Below, piece by piece: positions 14,501-25,863 of a stretch of DNA of 64,000 nucleotides. Under the pieces are notes generated by a model, which had not been told where the DNA came from, made no database searches, and saw nothing but the letters and a program-made list of their open reading frames with translations. The translations under genes and the position numbers were made by a program. Source of the stretch: Onchocerca volvulus (lineage: Eukaryota; Nematoda; Chromadorea; Rhabditida; Onchocercidae); assembly GCA_000499405.2 (NCBI GenBank), contig HG738137.1, positions 9,597,459 to 9,661,458 on the forward strand, read 5' to 3'. Numbering within the stretch: position 1 is the first letter of the stretch; the number at the start of each line of letters is the position of its first letter.

Positions 14501-14961
14501 CACAATGGTCAGAAACCTTATCCATGCGATCTTTGTAGCGCTAAATTTACCCAATTTGTCCATCTGAAGCTTCATAAACGTTTACATACCAATGAGCGGC
14601 CGTATAATTGTTCATGTTGCGGTATTTTACTTAATTTGATTTTATTTGATTTAAATTTAGCTTCAATTTGAGCATATCATGGTGTAACTTCTGAAATTCC
14701 CCTAGTTTTGCATGTATCACGTCAATGACACGGAAATGTTACGCGAAGATTGAACGATTTGTTTCAGTTTTAGAATAATTGGGTATATTTGCAGGAAAGA
14801 AGTATATTTCTCCGTCCGGTTTGCGAACTCATTGGAAATCAACAAGTTGCCGGCCAGCATCCAGTAGCGAATTGCGTATAATCGACCTGGAAGGTGAAGA
14901 AAGTGGCGGAACATTCCGTGATGAGCAGTGCGTAACCAGTACGACACCGGTACCACGGTAA
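8546..14961 (+). CDS. blmp-1: BLMP-1 / Blimp-1 (PRDM1)-type PR-domain zinc-finger transcription factor
   Basis: Sequence-specific nuclear transcriptional regulator; in C. elegans BLMP-1 acts in developmental timing, gonad and epidermal programmes. Exons read from splice sites and phase: 8546-8807, 8975-9114, 9774-9845, 10109-10204, a fragment ending at 10304 (readable from 10209), 10621-10759, 11812-11939, 12261-12400, 12683-13235, 13525-13705, 14424-14621 and 14795-14961 (TAA). The start is the first ATG in frame, giving [11 protein letters not shown] Ser/Thr/Asn-rich N-terminus precedes the PR domain ([20 protein letters not shown], then SNWMKFV and [20 protein letters not shown]). A Pro/Ala/Ser-rich linker leads to five zinc fingers. 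The fingers match the Blimp-1 family almost word for word, so identity is firm. Phases agree at every junction except 10204/10209, where frame and about 15 conserved PR residues are lost (see separate entry). It is convergent with the exchanger gene. Confidence 0.95.
10109..10304 (+). other. Discontinuity inside the blmp-1 PR domain
   Basis: The exon from 10109 ends with a perfect donor, ACA/gtaagt, at 10205. Only a few bases on, the sequence is already inside the next coding piece ([14 protein letters not shown], ending in a proper CAG/gttaat donor at 10305), in another frame and with an in-frame TAA at 10206-10208. There is no room for an intron and no acceptor. About 15-17 residues that other Blimp-1 proteins carry between the GPLVGE and SNWM motifs are absent. 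An intron plus the first 45-50 nt of the following exon appear to be missing, by assembly collapse or by real deletion. Confidence 0.8.
13525..14870 (+). other. Five-finger DNA-binding array of BLMP-1
   Basis: Fingers 1 and 2 lie on the exon 13525-13705 ([20 protein letters not shown], then [20 protein letters not shown]). Fingers 3 and 4 lie on 14424-14621 ([20 protein letters not shown], then [20 protein letters not shown]). Finger 5 straddles the intron at 14622 and ends in [18 protein letters not shown], so it is the C2HC finger typical of the family. All zinc ligands are present and the linkers are TGERP, TGEKP, NGQKP and TNERP. The intact array contrasts with the broken PR domain. Confidence 0.95.
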
Positions 14962-15317
14962 ATTGTAGATCCTCGTAGGAAGAATATAATTTGATAGGAG
15001 AATATTTGCAATCCGCATTTCTTTGTCTAGGTCTAGCTCATGCAAACTAGGTCTGTATCTTTGCCTAGATGGAAAATTATGATGTATTCAATTGTATTTC
15101 TTGGTACCATAATCCTAGAAAGTTAATGGTACTTTCGAATTTTCAAAAATTTTCATTTCCTATCGAAAAATCCGGGTTAAGTGAAGACCCTGCTGTTTGT
15201 TTCTAACAACTGTCATCTTATTGTCATTCCTAAAAGCTTTTTCATATTTACCTTGTCCTGTATAATTTTTGCTAATTTTATGATTTTTCCGATTCTTTTC
15301 CTTTTTTTTTTTATTTT

Positions 15318-15323
15318 AATAAA
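15318..15323 (+). terminator. Candidate poly(A) signal for blmp-1
   Basis: An AATAAA on the coding strand about 360 nt past the stop codon. In such AT-rich DNA this hexamer is common by chance, so use of this copy is an inference. Confidence 0.3.
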
Positions 15324-17535
15324 TTTCGCATAAAATTACCAAAGAAAAATGATGCATAATTTGTATTTGTATTATCACTATCATATATGTGTATAATGTG
15401 TGATGTGTGTGTATAGGAATTCCTGATTTGGTGCAGAAATCGTATTCCGGTGTAATTTAAAAAAAAAAATGAAATGATGAAAATTTTGATTTAGTCCAGC
15501 TTCTTTTGATCTTTTTTTTAATTTTAATTTAATTTCCAAAATTGGAAAAGTAATTTGTAATTTTAAAACAAACAAATCGTTTTGTTCGACTTCTCAAAAT
15601 AATATAAATCAAATTATGCCGCCTTGCTTCTTTTCCGATTTACTAAAAGTTGGAAATTTACTTAACTTACTTTTATGACATTCTAATCTATTTCATTTTA
15701 TCTCGAATATATATTTCTGCGCTGATTTAAAGGATCAAAAAACTGTTCTTCCTATACGCACACACGATATTTCGTTTCAACCTTCATCCTAAACTTTTCC
15801 ATGAATTGTTCTAGGAAAGGATGGCGAGCTGAAGTTAAATTTTCTACTTCTTTATTGAATTTTAAATTTGCTCAAACAATAAGGTGTAATTAATTTGCTT
15901 TAATGAATATTTGACGAGCAGCAAAAGTTGATAGTTCAATAACAATAAATTTAAATTATGATTGAAATAATCGACTTCAATCCGATCAAAACTCCACCTT
16001 TTTAGAAAGTATTCCATTCCGAATTTTTGAACAATGCCGTTAATCTAATTCATTCAGTTCGTCAAACTTTTTTTTTCGTTGTTTTTCAAAACTTTTTTAT
16101 GTCTTATTTACTTACTTTTTTTTCTCTCTTTTATACCATCAGAACAGCCCATGTTGTCTTTCTTAAATTGATTATTTTGAAATATTTGATTGACTTTTTT
16201 TTTTTCATTGTTCATCTGGAATATTTGAAATTTTGTCGCATAATTAAAAGGATTTAAGATCGATTTTTCTGTGCTAATTACTTTATTTTAATTAACTTTG
16301 AGATATATTTTCGATTGTAAGTTACATTTTATGCTTTTAAATCCGAAATTTTTTATGTATTTCTCTTATTTTCATGAAGATTATGAACTTGAAACACTGC
16401 AACAAATGCAATAGTTTTCTCAGCAATCTCTTTGAGGTTGAAGTACAAATCAAATTTAAATTTATTGATTGGTTTTCTTCCAAATTATTTAACAGTGAAA
16501 ATTTTCAAGAATTGATCGATATTAATTCTTAAACAATATGTTCATTTGTTCATTTATAAGTACAAAATTTTTCTTATAGGCCTTAGAACTTTGGCTCTTT
16601 AAGATTTTTTCGAAGAAATTCCGCAAATTATCTAAAATTCTTACCGAATTACTTGAGATATCAGTATATTTCATATTTCTGTAATAATTTGTAATATTCC
16701 ATATAGAATCGATATATTTCTTTCAGTAAAATTTATTCGTTTTAAAGTATTTTTTTCTTTTCTTTTATTTTTATTCAAAAAATTTATTTCTAATGGATTG
16801 TTTTTTTATGCAAAGTGATAAAAATTTTGCAAAATAAAACAGTCAAATATTAATTGCGTCATTTTGTTGAATCAGTTTTCAAACTTCTGATTGGATAATT
16901 TGATCTGATATAAGTATCAAGTTGAAGAATTACCTGTAGAAATGAAATAATGAAACGGGGATGTGATCAATCAATACATATTTCGTAAGAATACAAAATT
17001 TTTGCATTGAAGAATCTTGCCGAGTAAACTCTCAATATTTCAGTGAAATTTGCATAATTAATCTGCGCAAGTCTAATTTTATATTTTTTTTTCAAGTCTA
17101 TTTAGATATTAATTCTATCAGTTTATCATTCATTTTATCATTTAGTCAAAATTATTCTTCAGGATGAGTTATGATTGAAATCAATTTTTAAATTAAATTT
17201 ATTACATTTTCTGTACACAATTAAAATTAACAAAAACTATGGAAAATTTTTCACATTTATCATTTACTATTTAAGCAAATTATATTGTTACAATTACAGT
17301 ACATTAATTAGAATACATTAATTATTACGATGAGAATGTGTGAAAATTCAGGTTTATATACAAATTGAAGATTACAAAGACCAATCTTCATCAACAAATA
17401 AACGATATGCGAAATGATTGGACAATGATTCCGCGACTTTTTTTTTTTTAAGTTATTAATTAAAAATATCATTTTTAATTAATTTTAAATTCAATTTTTA
17501 TCGCATATTTTACATATATAATTATCCTATTCTCT

Positions 17536-17541
17536 TTTATT
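17536..17541 (-). terminator. Candidate poly(A) signal for the exchanger gene
   Basis: An AATAAA on the minus strand about 95 nt past the TAA at 17635-17637. Position is reasonable, but the hexamer is frequent in this sequence. Confidence 0.3.
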
Positions 17542-17634
17542 TTAATTTTTTAATCAAATAATTGATTTTTTTTAAATCAATTTAATTATTTTCAAATTTT
17601 TAACCATTTCAATCAGATAAACAAATAAAAATAA

Positions 17635-20600
17635 TTAGCATGTTTTGAGTGGACAAGCAAAATGACGCATTTCAAGGGCAACTGCAAAAACACAAAATGC
17701 AATATATGATATAATCATAATAAATCCAAATAATTTATTCATTTTCCAATGTGATAAAGCAATTGATGCGACAAGTACGATAAGCATGATAAAGAGCATA
17801 CCAACGCTGCATATCAAACCGTTACTGCAAATGATAAGCTTGATAAATGATAATAATTAATGAAATTTTCATTTAAAATTTGAAAAAAATTATAATAAAT
17901 ATTGCAAAAATATTTTGATCAAAATTTATGCCATATTCAATTATTTCTTGCAATAATTAGTATTCGAAAATTTTGAATCAAAAAAAAGAAAAAAGAAGTA
18001 ATTTCTTGAAAAAATTTAAAATTCTCACCTGGATACTGAAATGTAATTCTGAGTACTACCAGGATTACGAATTGGTTCAACGACGAAAAATAGCAACCAA
18101 GGAATTGGTAATCTGCAAAAATTGGAAAATAAAGATGTAAATAATATTCACATCACATCTGTCCATATCATTACTATTATTATTTTGGTTACAGAAATTC
18201 GTATGCAAATTAAAAATGATCAGATTATACTGTCCTAAATTTAGATCATAATTTTAATCAGAACCTTGTCTCTCTTTAAAAATTTTTTTCAAATAAATTC
18301 TCTAAAATTTAAAGATACAGTTAAAAAATTACCTACCCAACACATACATCGAAAATATTGCTACCAACAGAACTAGATACAGCCATGTCACCAAGACCTT
18401 TCCTTGCCACAATAACACTTGAATAATTGATTTTTAAAATTCATTTTGAGAAATCAATACAACTATTTTAATCTATTTCACGGTCAAAAATTGATTTTTT
18501 TTCAGCACAAAAATCAATGATATATTTTAGCATAAAAATTCTTTTGAAGTAAAATTTCTTAATTAATTTGGAAAATCAATGCAAAATTTTTTGCTTTTTT
18601 CAAGATCACTAAAAAATTATCAGATTATTTTATCTAATAGCGTGATTTCATGCACTCTCCTCATTCCCGTACTGCATTCGTACTGCATGCATGCTATATA
18701 GTGCATGCAAAGCATGATCCATCATTACTTGCTATCATTCTATTTGTTCGTTTTAGGTATTAAATGATTAAATTAATTATACCTAGTGATTAAATCAGGT
18801 ATGCTTGTTCCTGCGGCCAATATTGTCAACCCAATTACCTAAATTAATGGTATAACTTCTTCAGATATTAAAAAAAAATTTATGTATTATGTAATTTTTT
18901 TGTATATATGTCGTATTTTAGGCTATGCTGGAGATAAATATGGCAGAAAAAAGTAGAATTTAACAAAATTTGATCCATTATATTTCATATTTATTTAATT
19001 ATTTCAATATTTACTTAAGTTCAGAAAGAAAAATCAATTTTGCTATTTATTTCAGCATTAAATTTTTTTAATATATTTTGAAAATAATAAAACTGTCATT
19101 TGGTGTAAGGTAATATGCAAAAAATCAATTTCAATTCTGATTTCTTTTTTTTTTTTTTTTTTTTTTTTTAAGAAACTCGCGAGATTTTAAATGTTAGATT
19201 TAAAAATATTTAAGAATATGTCGTTTTTTTTTTTCTTTCTTTTTCAATCATTTGATTAGTAGAGATGATAATTGACAAAATTGTCACCATAATCTTGCAA
19301 TTGTCATCGTCGATTGTTGCACAAATGGTATATCAATTAATTAATTAGTAAAATGGTAATTGAATGAGTTGAGTGGTTTTTTTTTTTTTTTTTTCATTAA
19401 AAATTCATTCACCTCAGTGGGCATAGCAATCGTTTCGCCAATTGTATTAGCCATCCAAACCATAATATAAGAATAAAATGCAATCCAAAAAATGGAACCA
19501 ATAAACGTGATTGGAAACCATTTCCGAGCAGTCTGATTGAAATTAGAATTAGAATTGAAAAAGTAATTTCAACATGTAATTAAGTCTCGGAATGTCTTTT
19601 TATGCATTGAACAACATCATTTGCAGGAAAAAAAACAAACAAAAGGCTTTAAAATTTGACAAAAATGCCTCAATTCGAATTTTCGAACAAAATTCATTTT
19701 TTTTTCGGACTTTTTAAATATTAATAATTTCTTTTCGAATTTTTCCGATAAAAATTATTATTTTAATGAGTATATTTTATGAATAATAATTTAATTCTAA
19801 TACATATCGTTACCTGCTTTCTGACATCAGGAAGTGTCACCCATAATGGAAATAAAATTGGTGAAAGGGCTAGATAAATAATTTGACGATGAAATTTCTC
19901 TGGCCATGTCATATCTAATGGCTTTTCTTCATTTTCTTCTAGCATTTCTTTCTGCAAAATTAAATTCATTCAAACTTTTTTTTTTTTTTTTTTGGTTAAT
20001 TCTTGAATTATTATTTTTTATAATTTGAATATCGTAACTATGACTTTCGCAATTGCAATAAATTGCGATTGCGTCTCAATAAAATAGAAAGCGAAAAAAA
20101 AAAAAAAAAAAACAAGTTTGAAGAGATTAGAATAAACTATTCAGCCTTACTATTTCTGATACGCAAGCTGTTTTGGGACAAATTGAGGTACGTTTACTTG
20201 TGACAATACGTCGTGGACTAAATTCTGCATCTGAACGTTCCGTTTCACGTGCTGGGCGAATCTGAAGTCCAAACAAATTCATCCCTTTCCACAAAAGAAA
20301 AAAAGAGAAATCAATTTAATTTGCATAAGACATTTGCAATCTTTCGACACATTTTTGTTTAGTTAAAGTAAAAGTGCAACTGAATTAAGTATTAATTATC
20401 CTGAAATTGTCACAAATTGATGAATTAATTGAAGTAACGAGGAAGTTTTGTTTTGAGACTTTTAATGACACTTCTATTTTGATGGAAAATTGAATTGAAC
20501 ATTGTGACATGACTAGAAATACTTGCATGTCTTTTGAATTTTGTAACATTGATAAACTTTGACCTTAGATTTTTTTTGAAATTCATTCTATCTTATTGCA

Positions 20601-23600
20601 TCAAAATATTAATTTCGATACCTTTTCATCATTTGAATGATATTGCCAGCCACGAGCAATTTCGTCAAGAGTAATTTGCGTTGCTGTTGCATTGTTATTT
20701 TCATTTACTGCATTTGGAACTAAAATGAAATTTAAAAAAAAAAAAGTTTCAAGCAGTGAAATTTAAATAAAAACGTCTGGTTACTTTTTTTTTTTTTTTT
20801 TTTTTTTTGCTCAATATCAAAGAAATCGATAAAAGCATTTGAGATATAGTGTTGAAATTTGTCAATAATAATTGATAATCTTGATATTAGAACAGATAAC
20901 AGGTGTGATATTTGTCGTATACCTTTTGCAAAAACAAAATCAGACTTTGCCTTTCCTTTTTTTTCTTTTAAATTGCAATAATTTATGTAAATTGTAGAAA
21001 TTTTGATCAAAATGTTGCTAAAAAAAAAAGTGTTAAAAAAAGTTTGAAAAAATTGAATGATAATTCATTGTGGAATTATTTGTAAGCAATTGCTGCAACT
21101 TTCATTAATGTGATAAAAAGTTGAAAGAAATTTTTTCATTCTGACATTTTTTTCTAAATAATTGCTATTTTGAAAATTTGTGAAATAAAAGAATTTTAAT
21201 GATGTCTGCGAATGTTCTAGAAAAAAAGTTATTAAACTTTAATTATTGCCTTTAAGTGTAGGAATAAAATTGAAGTGTCCCATCTCTTTTGCTTTTTTCT
21301 CCCCCCCCAAAAGTTTATTTCGATATTCATAATAAAAATTTTTATATTAACTTTCATATCTATCTATTTATATATATATGTATATAATGGAAAGGACTAA
21401 GAAGAAAGTAATTTGTTTCATGCTATGAAAAGATGCATTCTTTGAAATGAAATTAAAAAAGAAAAAAAAGTTTCAAAAGTTTTCTCAGCCATTCCATCTA
21501 TCATTTTCAAACATCCTTTGCATTTCTCATTTTATTCACAGTTTTTGTCGCAGAAATATGACAATTTGTGCTTAAAAAGTTGCCGTTTTTTCTTTTTTAA
21601 AAAAGAAAAAAACTACTGTAAAGCTAAAATAGCTGCAAATTGATCAAGTAATCACGAAATATGCAATTTCTATGATATTTTTATCAGAAGCAAAGCATAT
21701 CTTGTTAAATTTTGAATTTGAAATTGCAATTGCTAATGAAAGTAACGATTCCCACATTGATAATAATGATTAAAAAAATCAATGCCATTTTCGGCATTAA
21801 ATAATTACTGAATATTACTTCTGATTTCGTGGCAAAACAAAAAATTAAAAATATCTTATTTTATTTTAAAAATTTAGAAAATTTAAAAGTTTCTTGAAAT
21901 TCTAAAACAAACTTGTGACGACATTTTATATTAAATATATGTTCGACTACACAACTAATCAATAATTGACATTTTTTTTTTTTCAGCCGTTATTTACTTC
22001 ATGAATAATTTCATAAAATGTTATAATTATGCTAAATGCTTATTAGTAATTCCAAATTATAGATATATGCATTTGCAGCAATTTATTTGACGTAGAAATT
22101 ATTTAAATTAAATTATTTGAATTCAAAATTTTGGAACGACAAAAAAAGTAAGATTATGATTAATTAATTAGCATTTTAATTAATTAATCATAATTATAGA
22201 AAAAAAATCATAGCCATGATTTAAACATGCCTTCATTGATGCCTTCCTGAAGCGGATTAAGACCTTCGGATAGAAGTTGAATGATACCGTTCCGGAAAAT
22301 TGCACCGCTATGCAAAATTGGGAAAGACTGACGACGTCCGGAGCTGTCATATGCTCGAACACCTGAGTTTGATCTAATCGATACACGATGATCATCGGTG
22401 ATCGTCTGATCAGGCTGAATCGTTTGTATTGGCGATACAATAGTATTACCGTCAACATCATATTTTACCGTACTGCTTTTCTAAAATTTAATGCAAAAAG
22501 CACTTCGTATGATAATATTTCAATAGAATTTAACTTAAAATAATATTTCAAGAAAATCAATCAATAATTGTTGTAATCAATATTATTGATCTTTAAATTT
22601 TTTCTTCCACAAATATTTGACTTTTAAATTTTTTCTTGAAATTTTCATTTATTAATGAAAATTGGAAAAAAAAAAGACATTTTTGCTTTACAAATATTAT
22701 TCTCATAAAATTTATGTTTTTCTTTTTTCCTTTTTTTTTTTCAAACTTCAAAAGACTTCAAACGATATGAATCTTTACTCTTTGAAAATATTCAAAAATA
22801 ATGACATGCGATGGCGAACCAATTCTTCGTTTTATTAAGCAAATCGTAAATTTTTTCTTATAAAATAAAAAAAAAAAAAAAAAAGAAAAAACGCAAGACA
22901 TGCAAGTACGCATAATTTAACATGCTAAAATTTATTTATTTCTTTTGAAGTAACGCAATTTATGCAAGACTGCAAGCAAAATATGCATCGTTGATTTTCG
23001 TATTTTCGATTAGCAGCAGGTGGGTAGGTTTATGTTGGAATGCAGGTAGATGTGGTGTTTTGAAAATTTCAAGCAAATTTAGAACAAATACTTGTTAGAT
23101 GAAATGGGGTTGGTATCGTTCTGAGGCAAGTTGTGATTGATAGATCAATTTAAAAAAAAAAAAAGTGACTCGATCGTTGAATTAAATCATCTCATTAACG
23201 ACAGTTTTTTAATAAAATAATTAAAACAAAAAGGTGTAAGTAACAAAAACTTAATTCGATTTTGATTTTTTAATTAATCATATAAAAAAAGTATTGCCCT
23301 CAATGAGCAAAATAATCGTTTATTCATTGCAATTTCGAATTTTCGACGATATATTTAACGATTACTCACTAAATTTTAAATTTAAACTTTTTATTTTATT
23401 TTCTCTCTCTCTCTCTTTTTTTTTTTTTTTTTTTTAATTTGTGACAATGAGCCAACAATTCAGAATCTAGGATTCTCTTTTACCTCTTGATCGTTTTCTT
23501 CTTCATTTGATTTTTTATTCGGACAGCAATATTTGACGAAATTCTCGATGGTTTCATTATATTTCATAAATATACAATACAATACATAAACGGCAAATAA

Positions 23601-25860
23601 ACCAAATGCTTCGAACCAAAATATCTGAATTTATTTGACAAGAATAATTGTAAATTTTTTTCTTTTTAAATTAATTTTTAATTTACATTGCAGGTGGATA
23701 TTTTATAAAAGTTGTTTTCTTCATAAAAGTTTGCAGAAGATAATAACTTAATATGATATTCATTAATTCGGTTGCTCGCTTTTAACTTATTTGAATTCAA
23801 TTTTTTTTTTTTTTTTTTGTTTTTTAAAAAGCAAATTAAGCAAACTTGTTCATCGAGAAAGAAAATAACCAGCATGAATAATGTTACTACATAAAATGTT
23901 ACATCTCTGCAAAAATAACCAAATTAATATTAATATTTAATGATTAATTATATGATATGATAGATAAAAAATTCTGCTACCATATCTAATACAGTATTAT
24001 CATATCATGTAGCAAGCAATCTATACTATGATAAGAAAATGCCATATTACAAAGCCATTATAAACTTTTAACGGTATACAGTACTGTAAAATTATCAAAA
24101 TCGATTTTACCATAATTTGTCAAGTTTTTTTTTTTTTTTTTTTTTGATTTAAACGCAACAATTATTTGGAATGGAACATGATCAATGTCACGAGTTTTGT
24201 CATCTTCGAAATTCTAGAGAATATCAAGAGTAAATCATAATCTGATAATTTGATATGTACTGATAAAAATACCTGAATAAAGGCCACCAGGTTAAATGTA
24301 AAACACTATGTGAGAATATTGCGCAACATGAGAGGACACAGAGTATATTGAAAGTGGCGCTACCTGAAATATTAGATGAAACAGGTTAGAATAGCATGGA
24401 AAGTCTTATTTTAAAAATGTTTATCGAAATTTTCAAATGCTAAGAATAAAAATTTAAAAAATAAATCGATATCATGTAGTCTGAAATAAAAAACAGAACT
24501 TACCAACAATGGTACCAATGCCAACATTATTTTCGGCAATAAAAACACCAATTACAGATGTGAAAAATTCCGGTGCTGAACCTCCGGCAGCCATAAATGT
24601 TGCACCTGTAATTTGAGTAAGATCATGGAAAATAAAGATAATTTTTAATCCTAATCACATTTTTATCAGTAAAACTAATATTGCTCCTGAAAAAGAGTAT
24701 CAATGATTAATGTTTATATTATGAAGTAATCTTTTTTCAATTCAAATAATAATTGTGAATTTTGTTTGTTTTGAATTAAGAAGAGCAGAGATGGGATTAA
24801 AGATTAAAGATAAAAATAAGTTAAGACTTTTTGCTATCATTATATTATCACTTGTGAGTATAATCTTGCTTTTCTTTGTTGTAATTTGATAAAATCATTG
24901 CTTCTGTTTTTAATATCCTTTCTGGATGTTGGATAATTTTGCGGGATTATATGTTCATAAGTTCTTCTTTAATGTTATAATCAACTAGGATCCTTATCAT
25001 TTAGTGATAATTATTTACCGTATAATCAATCCATACCTGCAACATCATCACTGATTGCCAACTTATCAGTGATAACACCCAGTGACGGTACGAAAAATTC
25101 ATCACAAACAATAGCTAGCGCAATAAACATGTAAATTAGTCCAGTGATGTGTAGGAGTACTGCGAAAAACAAATTATTGGAATTAATTTTTATGCGGCGA
25201 AAGTTTATCATTTTTTTTTTTTTTTTCATACATTATCACTTATTTAGAATAATTATTTGTACTAATTTCATTAAGATTATTTTTATTAGGCGAGACTAAA
25301 CTTCATTAATTTAGAAAATTAAAACTTTAAAAGTTGAAAAGTTTTGAGTTTTGCAAAAAATTTTCAATTCAATAAATCATTCACTTGCTCCGTGACGTCG
25401 TTGTTCGAGAGTAAATTGATCCGGTGGGAATTGTCCTGCATCGTTTGAATCAATCACGGCTCGTTTCGTTTCATTACTATGATAACAAATTCATCATTTT
25501 TATCACTGTTTCATTTCTTCGAAAGTTTCTTTCATAGAAGAAAGTATGAAAATGAGGACAAAGACAAAAATACAATGATAAGGTTAATTGATAAAAATAA
25601 AACTTTTTTAAGATTTTTTAAATTAAAATTATTGAATGTAATTTCACTTACATTTTACATTCTGGTAAAATACTCAACAATTTTCGTCGTTGAAAATTTT
25701 TACTTTGTTGTTGTTGTTGAAGTGTTATGAGCTGTTTTGACAATTGTTGTTGTTCTTCAGAATTCAAACGAATCATCTGTATGGCAGAAATCAGAAATAT
25801 CACCAATGAACAGATTATCGCCCGTCGGATAAATGATTCGTTGAAACGACGATTTCTCAT
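17635..25860 (-). CDS. K+-dependent Na+/Ca2+ exchanger (NCKX, SLC24 family)
   Basis: Membrane antiporter that exports Ca2+ and K+ in exchange for Na+. Exons on the minus strand: 25860-25652, 25476-25385, 25159-25037, 24605-24504, 24363-24273, 23906-23846, 23624-23484, 22480-22231, 20719-20622, 20261-20151, 19951-19814, 19532-19413, 18838-18783, 18417-18337, 18112-18029 and 17824-17635. They join in phase to about 648 residues, close to the usual NCKX size. Alpha-1 repeat: [20 protein letters not shown]; alpha-2 repeat: [17 protein letters not shown], each with its acidic residue (E in SAPE, D in SIPD), which marks the NCKX rather than NCX branch. An N-terminal hydrophobic segment (residues about 14-29) may be a signal anchor. 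The loop encoded by 23484-20151 is the usual variable cytosolic loop. The start has a splice acceptor one base upstream. The C. elegans relatives of this type are ncx-4 and ncx-5; I cannot say which one this is. The 22231 donor appears to be GC. Confidence 0.95.
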
Positions 25861-25863
25861 TCT
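25861..25863 (-). promoter_or_regulatory. Splice or trans-splice acceptor just before the exchanger start codon
   Basis: On the minus strand the ATG is preceded by TTCTTTGTCGTCAG/A, a pyrimidine-rich acceptor with the AG one base from the start codon. In nematodes this position often receives a spliced leader; a cis-spliced 5' UTR exon further upstream is equally possible. It supports the chosen start. Confidence 0.5.

Larger units (their letters stand above)
14962..17634. other. Convergent intergenic region, probable 3' UTRs
   Basis: Between the blmp-1 stop and the stop of the opposite-strand exchanger gene. AT-rich, with short chance frames only and no recognisable exon or RNA gene. It should hold both 3' untranslated regions. 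Confidence 0.6.
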
